From contig CM072878.1 in the NCBI GenBank assembly GCA_036937835.1, forward strand, positions 14,984,001-15,048,000: a DNA stretch of 64,000 bases, in the 5' to 3' direction. Shown piece after piece: positions 48,801-59,237 of this stretch. The notes below the pieces were generated by a model. That model was not told the origin of the DNA and made no database searches. It was given only the letters and a program-made list of their open reading frames with translations. Each line of letters begins with the position of its first letter. Positions within the stretch are counted from its first letter, which is position 1. Source of the DNA: Pampus argenteus (lineage: Eukaryota; Chordata; Actinopteri; Scombriformes; Stromateidae). The translations under genes and the position numbers were made by a program.

Positions 48801-51800
48801 CCATTAAATTTGTATTAACTTTTTATCAGGCTAAGGGCAGTTCATGAGCCTTCAGGGGCTTTAAGTGCAGTCTTAAGAAATGCTGTGGTTCATAGAAGCC
48901 ATTTCATTCTACCATTTTCTATTAACTTAGTCAATTTAAAGTCTTTCATTAGTTTTATGCATCTTCTTAAAATACTTTGATTTCAAGATTTAAGCTGTGC
49001 ATTATATTGCATTTGTATTACCATTTCTGTTTTTACTGTTTACATGTCTAGTTCCTGTAAATTTTGATGGTTTTTCTTATATTCCAATAAAATGGTTGGT
49101 ATGTGTTCTTGAGTTGACACGGGTTCATGTACGTTAAGAGATTTTTTTTTGTAATTGTGAGTTTTATAATATGGCATGTTTCATGATTATTAGGTATTCT
49201 TTATTATGTCCTCCTTATCTGTAATTGTTATAATTGATCTGCTTTTATTGTACAGCACTTAAAGCTGTGTTTCCTGAAAGCTGCTGTATAAATAGAGGCT
49301 TGCAATAGTTACATATTGTTACATTACACATTTGTGTTTTGCCTCCATAGTAAAAAAGAGGGGATGAAAAGCAGCCATCCATCCAACCTGCAGCCCGTTC
49401 CCAGCCTGGATGATGATTTAGGGGCAGCTGGGTCATCAGCTACAGGCGAGAAGTGTAAACCTATGACGTATGAGGAGAAGAGGCAGCTAAGCTTGGACAT
49501 CAACAAGCTTCCTGGTGACAAACTTGGCCGTGTGGTGCACATTATCCAGTCCAGAGAGCCCTCGCTCAAGAACTCAAACCCTGATGAGATTGAGATCGAC
49601 TTTGAGACGCTTAAGCCATCAACTCTGCGTGAGCTGGAGAGATATGTGTCTTCCTGCCTCCGCAAGAAGAAGAAGATTGCAGGTTAGTTTTAGTTTGAAA
49701 TGTGAAAATACCATGAGTGAATGAGCTGTTTGGATGCATTATTCTGGAAATGCGTGAACACGTTGTTGTTTTGCAGTTGAGAAGCCTGTGGAGTCCATGG
49801 CTACATCCAAAAAGACTGGATCATCTTCTGAGAGTAGCGGCTCCAGCTCAGACAGCGACACTGAGGGGACAGGTGGGTCACTGCAGATTTGGCCACTGAA
49901 AATAAACGCCCATAATTTAAAACTCTAAAGGAAGTTCCCTAATATTTCTTCCACACTTTGTTCAGGAATAATAAAACCACAAAAGAAAAAAGGCCCATCT
50001 GTGAAGGAGGGGAAGAAGACACATCCTCATGTTCAGAGTGGCCCTGTGCAGACTGGGCTCCATCCCCAAGCTGCAGGCTTTCAGTCCAGCAGTCACATGA
50101 AGCAGCATCAGCCATCTCCTGCCGGCTTTATGGCTCCCCCTGTTACCGCTCTGGAGTCTTCCCAGATACTGGAGACTAGCTTTGAATCCCTGCCGCCTTT
50201 CGGCCAGCCGCTCATGCATCTGTCCCACCACACAGGAAACTCCTCCTCACCTCCACCTCCACACCTCAACGCTCATTCTGCCGGACCAGTGTCCCCTGAG
50301 ACCCACCCCTTCCTCAACCAGCATCCCATCCTCCCACCTCCAGGTAAGGCTGACAGGTCCTATACTAATTGGCTACTTAGAGTGTCTCTGCTCTTAGAGG
50401 TGTAACTATAGTCCTTCTGATAATTTGCAGTTCAGTTTTCTTCCATTTATTTATTTATTTGCTGTTTAGGAAATTGTAAATAGTCACAAATATATTTTTA
50501 AAAAGCATACGCAAATATTGCAAATTGAATTGCCGTTTTTAAAAAAAAAAAAAGACAATCTGTCAATGATGAAAAATTTTTTACTTGTAGGGGACACTGA
50601 ATATGCAACAAATTTTATATTAATTATATGTTTTGTTTCTTCTCTATTCATGTTTACGTGTTAGCCTTGCACATCTCCATGCCTCAGCAGCCTTCTCGAC
50701 CCAGTCACAAGGCAGCACCTCTTCATCCCAAACCCCCCCAGCAGCAACCAGCACCACCTCCTCCTCCGCAGCAGCAGCCAACACTTCAGCAGCAGCAGCA
50801 GCAGCTCCAGCCCCAGTCCACAGCACCTCCACAGCACCAGCTCCCCTCTCAGATCCTTCACCCCCCTCAGCCTCTGCATCAGCGGCCCATGTCACCCCCA
50901 ACGCTCACACCCCAGGGCTTGCTGTCTTCCCAGCCTCCCCAGATGCTGCTGGAGGATGATGAAGAGCCAGGGTGTACAACGCCTTTGAACCAAGTACAGT
51001 TATACCTGCAGCAGTTCCAGCAAACCCGTCAGCCGCAGCAGTCAATGCAGTCCATGCAGTCTCTCCAGGCACAGGCTCGTCAGCAGCAGCAACAGCCAGT
51101 ACAGACTTCTCTCCTGCAGTCTGTCCAGGGGCAATCTCAGCTGTCGGCTCAGAACACGCTGCCTCCTCCCCAGCTCACAGTTCAGTCCCAGGCTCAGGCA
51201 GCCCCACCACATCAAGCCCCACCCCAACAGATTCCCCTTCACCAGGTCCGCCACATGCATCTCACTCAGCAGCAGCAGCAGCAGCCGCCACCACAACCGC
51301 AGCAACTGAGCTACCAGCAGGGTCCTGGACTAGCTGGTCAGCCCCAGGGATCACAACACAAGGTCTCCATGCCCACCAACAAAGCACAGCAGATCATCCA
51401 GCAGCAGCAGCAGCAGCAGCAAGAACAGCCCTCCCCTCGTCCGACCAAGGCTGACCCTTACATCACAAGTGAGTCTGAAAAGATGCGATGAAATGAATTA
51501 TGTTCGTGGGTCAGACAGAATGGAGGGAAGGCAGCTTCACGAAATGAAGACATTGACAATTTACAGGGATTAAATAAAGTTAAAAAAAAGTTACCACCTG
51601 TAGCAAACAACAATCCCATTGGCTCATGAATATGACAACAGCATCTGGTTGGATGCAGCTCTCACTGCGCAGGGGAACTTTAAGCCCTGTGATTTGTGTT
51701 GGCTAACGTTTCTTTCTGTTGACAGGTCATATGAGGGATAACCCATCGCCTCTCATGATGCATTCCCCACAGCTTCCCCAGTATCCTCCTGTGACTCACC

Positions 51801-52451
51801 AGTCTCCACCTCACAACATGCAGCCCAAAAAGGTGAGAAACCTGCATAGGTTGGACAAAGTATTTTGTGTGGTATTAACATTGTGTCTTCATATGTCTTG
51901 AGTCTGACTTTGTCTCTGTTTGATCGTCATGCAGCAGAGGGCTCCTGGGATCCAAGGTGGGTTGAAAGAGGAGAAACTTCCTCCATCACCAGTGATGAGA
52001 GGAGAGCCATTTAATCCTGCCATGAGACCAGACCATCACAAGCATCCTGATAACAAGCCTTCCCAACCAGGCCACAGTCAACAGAGTGAGTACCAAGACG
52101 TCCCGTTTTTACTCCGGCTTACTATAGTTAAAACACACTAGAAGAAAAAGCTGCACAATGTTGAGACTGTGCCCGTGTGTGTTGAGCAGATGTGAAGTCC
52201 ATGGACAGCTCCCGGCCTGTCATCCGCTCCTCTGAGCCCAGTGGACCGCCCTCCTCCCTGCAAGAGAAGGAAAAGTTCAAGCAGGAGTCCAAGGCACCCA
52301 TTGCTCCTAAAAAGGTACATATTTTTAAAATGATCTAATACAGCTCATAAGGTTTTCATCTGTTTACATATGAACTTGCATGTTGAAAGTCTTTTGATCT
52401 GACATGGTGTTCCTCTCCTTCCTGTGTGTGTGTGTGTGTGCGCGTGCGTGC

Positions 52452-52494
<43 letters not shown>

Positions 52495-54392
52495 CAGGAT
52501 GTGAAACTGAAGAATATGGGCTCATGGGCCAGCCTGGCACAAAAGTCCACGTCTGCACCCTTATCTGCAGTAAAGTCATCAAGTGACAGTTTTGAGCAGT
52601 TTCGCCGCGCTGCCCGGGAGAAGGAGGAGAGGGAGAAAGCCCTGAAGGCCCAAGCTGAGCAGGCAGAAAAAGACCGGCTACGCAGAGAGCAGGACAAACT
52701 ACGGTACGTTTATCTAGAAGACGACCATGTATAAACAAAATCATTTAAACTGAAGGAAATTGATAGATTTTGTGCATCACAACACCAGCAGTAAATTTTA
52801 ACATGACAGTTTAACATGTATTTCGGTGGCTGCTAATTTAATTTATTGTGCTGCCTGATGATAAATAAGCCCTGAACTATAAGGTGATATCACACCCTCT
52901 GGTGGCCAGACGGTAGCACCACAACAGCCACTGAGAGTGGAGTGTAACTGAAGGTTGGGTGTCGCCAAAATTTGAACCAGAAAAGATTATAATTGGATCT
53001 ATTTATGGTCGATGGGGCTTATCAGTCATTACTGGCATCGGAGGCAAAGCCAAGCTAATGTTGTTTGACTCGCTCAATAATAAGTTGCATGTGGAAAACC
53101 TGGTTAAAAAGACGAGGCTTACATTAATCGTCTATTTTAGAAATACATCATGATACACCAAGTTTTTAAAGGACCCGTGATATGAAAAATACACTCCCAG
53201 TTCTGATTCTGTGTCCCTGTGTCAATTGTTAATTTATCTCTCGTTAAATGCCAAAAAAAATCAGTATCATGGGTGTTCACAAAAGTTCATCCGCAACTTT
53301 AGGCGAGTTGCTAACCACACCAATCATGAATCAAACTGATTGTAGCCAACAGAGCAACATGGAGAGAGGTGAGAAGAGACGTGTGTTTGGATCTTAGTAG
53401 AATAATGTGGCTGAGGTCTTAATTCATTCATCTCTCCCTCATCCTCCTCCTGGTCTAACAGGAGAAGTGTGAAGAGGAGGTGTGTAACGGGGGTGTGTGT
53501 GAAGCAAACAGTCCTCTGTAACTCCATTTCATGATGATAAACCATTTTCATGCTCATAAATTATAAACCCACCTTTTAGTCGTCCGATCAAGCGTAAAGG
53601 ATTTGATATAAATCCTTGTAACTGTACATCGCTCAAATATTTAGTTTCACTGGGAAATACGCCGTATACATCTCTGTACAGATCCTCATCCGTGTTGTAA
53701 ATCTTTCTATGTGATCTTGTTTTTCCCTCACCATGTAGTTTCATATTTAGCTCAGCCATTTCTGGTGTGAGACCACCAGGATGGCATCGGCTGTAAGGAC
53801 ATCTGCTACACAGCAATGTGGAAAAAACATTTGATGTCACTTGGTCTGAATTATTGTCCTGAATGTTTTTCCAGAGGTCGGGATGACGACGACATCATGG
53901 AGCCAAGCAGAAGGGTGCACGAGGAACCACGCAGGCGTCTCGAGCAGCAGCAACACATCCAAGCCCCTTCGCAACAACAACAACAACAACAGCCACCACC
54001 ACAACCACCGCAGCAGCAGCAGCAGGAGCCTCAGCCAGCTGCAATCCAGCAGCCTCCGCAACCACCCACACCGCCTCAACCCGCCATACAGAACCCACTA
54101 GACCAACAGAGGGAGCTAGCACGCCGCCGAGAGCAGGAGAGGAGGAGGCGAGAAGCGGTGAGATCATCATCTTTAATCTCTTTTAATATGATAGTAATTA
54201 TTATGTAACACAAAAGATACAGTAGCATTAACAAATTATATTTACATGTGTAGCTGTAAGAGCATGTTTGCAGAAATGAACGTACAGGAAAATGCTTCAT
54301 TGTTCTTTTTTTTTTTTTTCCAGATGGCAGCAACTATTGACATGAATTTCCAAAGTGACTTAATGGCTATCTTTGAGGAGAACCTGTTTTGA
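45827..54392 (+). CDS. brd4: Bromodomain-containing protein 4, long isoform (1457 aa from the internal ATG)
   Basis: BET-family reader of acetylated histones that recruits P-TEFb. Exons: 45667-46057 (ATG 45827, MGDGLDAAQMSG), 46355-46492, 46576-46711, 46798-47138, 47422-47811, 47922-48050, 48254-48484, 48568-48794, 49351-49682, 49777-49872, 49966-50343, 50665-51468, 51726-51832, 51935-52085, 52190-52314, 52498-52703, 53875-54157, 54324-54392; all in phase. BD1 runs over 45930-46650 with the acetyl-lysine Asn in CYIYNK. BD2 runs over 47640-48300 with CYKYNPPDHE. Also visible: the acidic Ser/Asp phospho-site stretch (48390-48460), a Lys-rich basic region, the ET domain (LSLDINKLPGDKLGRVVHII) at 49470-49670, long Gln/Pro/His tracts (50690-51440, 53940-54070), and the C-terminal P-TEFb-binding motif MAATIDMNFQSDL ending in IFEENLF. 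Human BRD4 is 1362 residues. The human start Met is a CTG here (45704), so translation begins at 45827 or from the upstream exon at 36368. Confidence 0.96.
52425..52489. repeat. (TG)n microsatellite beside a brd4 acceptor
   Basis: An interrupted TG run of about 65 bases ends only a few bases before the exon that starts at 52498, so it forms part of the pyrimidine-poor acceptor region. Confidence 0.95.
53529..53840 (-). CDS. Unassigned antisense ORF within a brd4 intron
   Basis: An ATG-initiated frame of 103 codons on the minus strand, wholly inside the 1.17-kb intron 52704-53874. The product is balanced and looks protein-like (for example GGLTPEMAELNMKLHGEGKT and DEDLYRDVYGVFPSETKYLS), without low complexity. 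I do not recognise it. It could be a remnant of a mobile element or retrogene, an antisense gene, or chance. No poly(A) signal or partner exon was identified. Confidence 0.2.
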   Translation of the reverse strand: MTSNVFSTLLCSRCPYSRCHPGGLTPEMAELNMKLHGEGKTRSHRKIYNTDEDLYRDVYGVFPSETKYLSDVQLQGFISNPLRLIGRLKGGFIIYEHENGLSS

Positions 54393-56578
54393 GGAAAGGA
54401 GCAACTGAAACGTAACTGCAAAAAAAAATAAAAAAAATTTAAAAATGGAAAAAAAACCCAAACAAACAGAAAAACTCAGATGATGTAAACTGAGATTTTG
54501 CGACTACGCATCAGAGGGACACGGAGTTTATGTAGACGTGACGGGCCCTCGGACGCTGAGCGCAAACGCTGGACGGTCGGTCGCAGTTCGCTTTGGGCCC
54601 CCTGAGGACCGAACAGACGCAACTAATGAGGGATATCATCATCGTTGCAGATGTCATTTCCTGGGAATTGGTTGCGTGACACCTCAGCCAGAGAGAGAAA
54701 GAGGACCCTTGTTGGCACAGTTGCCTTTGTCACACTTTATTCTTACAGTGTGCATCGGCACAATAATAACTGCAAGAGTAAAGACATCCCAATAACTATG
54801 AAAATGCTCTGATAATGTACTGACAGACTGCGCAGAGGTGTTTTGAAACTGCCAGATGTCTGTGGTGGTGAAGAAGACTGGTCTTTTTATGTTTTGTTAT
54901 GTTTCTCTCTTTTTTTTTGTTTTGTTTATTTGTTTGTTGTAAGTGAACACATGAAATGGTTGGGGGGGTGGGGTGGGAGGGGGCAACTTCCATACTGTAA
55001 ATCATGTATATTTCTCAGCAGAGAAGGTACAGTTTGCCTTACACCTCTTTCCTAAAAAGACCATTCTGTTCTGTGGCCTGCACACGTGGATAAACCAATA
55101 ACATTTACGTCCAGGAGTAGGAGCAGTGCAGACCTTTTTTCATCATCTAGTATCTACTGTAAAGAAGTATTTTCTTATACTACAATAACTGTTTATTTTG
55201 GATCTTTTTTCTTTTTCCTCTTTAGGTCTTTGAATTGTCACACCGACACACTCCACCACCTATGTCTATGCCAAACAACCCCATTATCTTTTATGCTCAA
55301 TTTCTTGTCCTAAAACATGGTAGGTAGCTAGTGGGGGGGGGGAAACCCCACCCTGAATATATGCATTATCATAGTTCCAGTTTATCAAAGACAGAATCAG
55401 TTCAAGTTTTCATCCTGCCTTGTGTTTTTCCATTTAAAGCTACAACAGGAACTTGTTTCTGAGCTTTAGTTGGATTATGAGTTCACTACAAATGTTGCAC
55501 CATTATTTGTATTACACTTGATGACATAATGTTGTAAAATGTTCATATCATTGGCCTGTTCACAAGTCACACTACTGGATCAGTTCAGAAAAGAGACGAC
55601 AAAGATCCCCTTGTTTTTTTTGTTATTTTTTTTGTTTGTTTTTTTTTAAATGTCCCTCTGTCCACCGCACTGATCTTACCTGAAGGTTTTAATGTCATCA
55701 CGAAGGGGACAATCAGGGGAATAAATACAAACAAATACCACCTTCCTGTAGCTGTAACTTGAATCAGGTTAGTAAAACTAGTTAAAAAGTGACTGGATGG
55801 AGCTCCCAGTTAGATTTTTGTCTTCTAATGACACACAGTACAAACTACAAAAAAACAACCCAAAACAATTACAAGTTAAGAAACAGAAAACGCTGAAAAA
55901 CAGTTTTGATTTTATATCTTTGTTCTTGTTCAATAATAGTGGATGTGAGTTATAATTCTGTTCTTGGAGACATCGTCTAAAGCCGGGATGAGTTCAGGAG
56001 CATCACCTCCTCTCCACTCGTCCCCTATGGTGTTTTTTTTTGTTTTTGTTTTTGTTTTTTTGTTTTTTTTTTCTCCAGTGCCTGTATTGTATTGCAATTC
56101 TCGTTGGCTTATATTACACTTGGAGGTGGGGAGGGGGCAGGTGGGCGGGTGGGCGGGAGGGGATTAGAAAGGAGCTCTTCAGAAATGGTTAGTGTAATAT
56201 TTGAATGGGGGGAGGGAGATTTTTTTGAAAGAGTTTGTGTAAAAAAGAAAAATAATGAAAAAAAGGAAAAGACAGCGTTTTATATTTTACCCGTTGTCAA
56301 TATTCGGGTTTTAAATTTAGTTTTAGCTGGACTTCTATGAGTGTAAACACCTGACAACTACTTTTTCCATTTTGTTCAATCAGCAGATTTTAGGTAGATA
56401 ACGTTTCAGCGTTGCCACACTAGCGTTTGAGTCTGGTCTGTGAGTGTGACTGTGTACATTTGGATGGCTGTGTGACTGTGTGTGTGTGTGTGTGTGTGTG
56501 TCTTTTTGTTTTGGTTTTTTTTAAAGTGTGTGGTGCAGGGAGGCATGTTCCCCAATGTAGATAACTATTAAAGAGGAG

Positions 56579-56584
56579 AATAAA
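56579..56584 (+). terminator. brd4: brd4 proximal poly(A) signal
   Basis: AATAAA preceded by an (TG)n tract at 56477-56499 and followed by AT-rich sequence. Confidence 0.5.
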
Positions 56585-56965
56585 CAGATAAACAGTACTT
56601 CAGGAGACCCTGTTTCTGTGCTTAAGTCACCTTTTTAATTTCTATGAAGTCCATCATATATGAATATATAATTTTTATTATTAGACTGACTTTGAAGGGG
56701 GTAAAAAAAAAAACTTCATTCCTTTTTAGCGTTTTGTTTTGTTTTTTTTCCTTTTCACAATAACTGTTGGACATATGTGCCATGAGTTCACAGAGAATGT
56801 GCTGATCAGCAGCTCAGCCCAGAGTTTGCTTTATTCAGGTATTTTATTTTCGTGTTACATTTGTTCACTTTTTGGGGGGTTTTTTGTTCAGACATTTTCC
56901 TCGGATTATCGTTTGGTATGTGAGTGGTCTATCGAGGTCTCTGATTCAGTCTGTTATGATCATTG

Positions 56966-56971
56966 AATAAA
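56966..56971 (+). terminator. brd4: brd4 distal poly(A) signal
   Basis: AATAAA 387 bases beyond the first, followed by a TTAAAAAAAATAAAC stretch. The two sites suggest alternative 3' ends. Confidence 0.55.
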
Positions 56972-57604
56972 CTCATCTCTTTTATAGAAAATTAAAAAAA
57001 ATAAACAAAAGTTTGTCTATTTTTATTGTTTTCATTGGAATAACTTTTTCAGTTTCAGCTAATGACTGTTACAGCTGCAGTTTTCTCTCCTTTTTAGTAG
57101 TATATTTGTTGGGTTTTTTTTGGGCTATTTTTTAGCTTTAGAAGTTTTTGTACATCATCAGTATCGACATCTGAGACTAAAAAGACTTAACACTCGAAGA
57201 TGTGTACTTGTTTTGACTAAATTGAACAGCCGAAGTGTGTTGATCACCCGTCCTATGAACAGGAAGAATGATTATGACTAGAAACATATGTGTCAGTGTC
57301 CATTTGGGCTCCTGACTGTTGTTTTAAGACACACTTGGAAAGATTGTGAACATGTCCTTTAACATACATGGTCAGAATAATGACTGTTTACTGCCCTCCG
57401 GTGGTCTGGAGGCTAAGTTTCCTGTTTTTGAGACCAGTTTAATTTCTTGATATTGATCAGCAAAAGGGGGACGAACTCTTTTAACATAAGCGCTACCATG
57501 ATTATGAGAACACCTACTGATACCTCTAGAAAATATTAATGATCAGTGTAAATATTCATTATTAACATTGATAAACTAGAATTGATCTTTTTTTGCTGTT
57601 TTTA

Positions 57605-58218
57605 TGACCTGATATTCAGATCCTTTACTTACCAATACAGCAGTGTTAAAATACTTCATTACAAGTAAAAGACCTGCATGTAAAATCCTATATATTGTTA
57701 TATATTTATCATCATTAGATTATTAATACTGGAGTGTCAGTGTACAGTGAGCTAGTTTAGTCCAGTGGTTCCCAACCTAGGGGTCGAGCCCCTCCAAAGG
57801 GTCACCAGATAAATCTGAGGGGTCGTGAGATGATTAATGGTTCTGATTTACAAATATGTTTGCATATTTTGGACTTTTTCTCTAATATTTTATTATTGGT
57901 GAACTATCGGATCATTTGAACATGTATTGAAATAAACCCATGTGAGAAGTTTAGAGAGAAAACCACTGTTTGGTGGAGCTGTTAACAAATCAGACGTCTG
58001 AAATGTGACCCCCAACTACACACTGCTGTTTGTAAGGTTTCATCTTTAACAGTGTGTTGTATTATCCATTGAGTCAAAGCTTCATCTGAAACTAAACTAA
58101 AGCTGTCAGATAAACGTAGCAGAGTAGAAAAATCAATATTTCCCTCTGAAATGTAACGTAAAATGGAAATACTTGAATAAAGTACCTCAAAAATATTTAG
58201 ATACTTTACACCACTGCT
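57605..58218 (-). mobile_element. Dispersed fish repeat interrupted by a second repeat (nested insertion)
   Basis: The left part (57605-57757, with ATTCAGATCCTTTACTTA and ACAAGTAAAAGACCTGCATG) and the right part (58020-58218, with AAATGGAAATACTTGAATAA and TACTTTACACCACTGCT) are the two ends of one element common in percomorphs, in reverse orientation. Its middle is replaced by the element at 57761-58010. The identity is from memory. Confidence 0.5.
57761..58010 (+). mobile_element. Second fish repeat inserted in the first
   Basis: Starts AGTGGTTCCCAACCTAGGGG and runs through GGTCACCAGATAAATCTGAG and TTGGTGGAGCTGTTAACAAA to GTGACCCCCAACTACACACT. The expected matching end (GGTTGGGAACCACT) is missing, so the copy is 3'-truncated. 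Confidence 0.5.
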
Positions 58219-58285
58219 CATATCTACTTATATAGACCTGAAAATCCTTGATGTTGTGTTCAAAGTAAAATCTCATCTCTGGGGC

Positions 58286-58292
58286 TATAAAA
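58286..58292 (+). promoter_or_regulatory. TATA box of the LPA-receptor gene
   Basis: CTATAAAAA in a GC-containing context, about 30 bases before a UTR-like exon that ends in a good donor at 58505. Confidence 0.4.
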
Positions 58293-58315
58293 AAAAAGGG
58301 CACACCTGATCAGGT

Positions 58316-58505
58316 GTATGTGTTTTCCGATACTTCCTGCTGTACGTGAAGGCATCACAGCTACCTGTCTATCGGATCATTTTGTGGGTCAGAAATTATC
58401 CGACGCGCCGCAGCTCAAACACACTTCAGTTTAGCTTCAAATGGCAGCTGACACCTTCACATTCACATCGGCCCTTTCTGGATGGACAGTCCTCTGAAAC
58501 CGGCG
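58316..58505 (+). other. Probable non-coding first exon of the LPA-receptor gene (5' end approximate)
   Basis: Ends ACCGGCG/GTAGGT at 58505/58506. It contains a 19-codon upstream ORF (58441-58497). LPA receptor genes usually have non-coding 5' exons before the large TM1-TM6 exon. Confidence 0.4.
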
Positions 58506-59237
58506 GTAGGTTTTAAAACAAATTTAACGCCAAGTTTTAAAAATTAGTTTCAGTTTAACAGAGTGACACATTCAGTATCAGTAGCGCGTTTCATCACGCT
58601 GTGAACTCGCACTTTGAACAGGTACTTAATATTCTTGACGGTGTTTTTATTATAAACGTTGAAAAACTCCAAAACTTTAATAAACACGTGAATGCAGCGT
58701 TTACTGCCTTGAATTGTAACTCCTGGGTAATTTTATTTTATTTTATTTTTATTTATTTTTTTTACTAAAACAATTTGAAGATGTTACCTTTGGTCTCTGG
58801 GAAAAAAAAACTGCTGATGAGTATTTTCACTATTTGCTTTCTTTTTTTTTTTTACATTTAAATGAGATAAACAGCTCACAAAGAGTTAATGTTCCTACCT
58901 GCTTGAGTATCAGATCATCACAAGGCAACAGAGGAAATCTTTACTCTGACACACACACACACATATGGCAACCACACATTTGGAATACATCTGGATTTCT
59001 ATTTATCCTCTACAGTTATTGATTATCTGAGTTGCTGATTACACTGACAGCCAACTTTAGACAACAAGTGTCCTCAGATTAATATGACTGAGTGTATTCT
59101 TTCAGTACAGAAACATAAGAGACGGAGAATGAGCCTTTCTTAGCATTCAGTATAATATTTCAGACGTTAAGTTATCTTCACTCTCATGTTGACCTGTCGT
59201 AGCGTCTTTTTAACGTGTTGGTTTTGTGTGTGCAGCT

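Larger units (their letters stand above)
54393..56971 (+). other. brd4: brd4 3' UTR
   Basis: About 2.6 kb, rich in A and T runs, from the TGA at 54390-54392 to two AATAAA sites. No coding exon is expected; the open frames here are low complexity. Confidence 0.7.

Noticed and set aside
50665..51440. CAG tracts as disease-like repeat expansions
   Set aside because: They are short, interrupted Gln runs in the Gln/Pro-rich C-terminal part, which is normal for BRD4.
57386..57405. Further CTCF-like motif in the brd4-lpar2 spacer
   Set aside because: On the minus strand it reads ACCACCGGAGGGCAG, which breaks the AG of the core; too weak to call.
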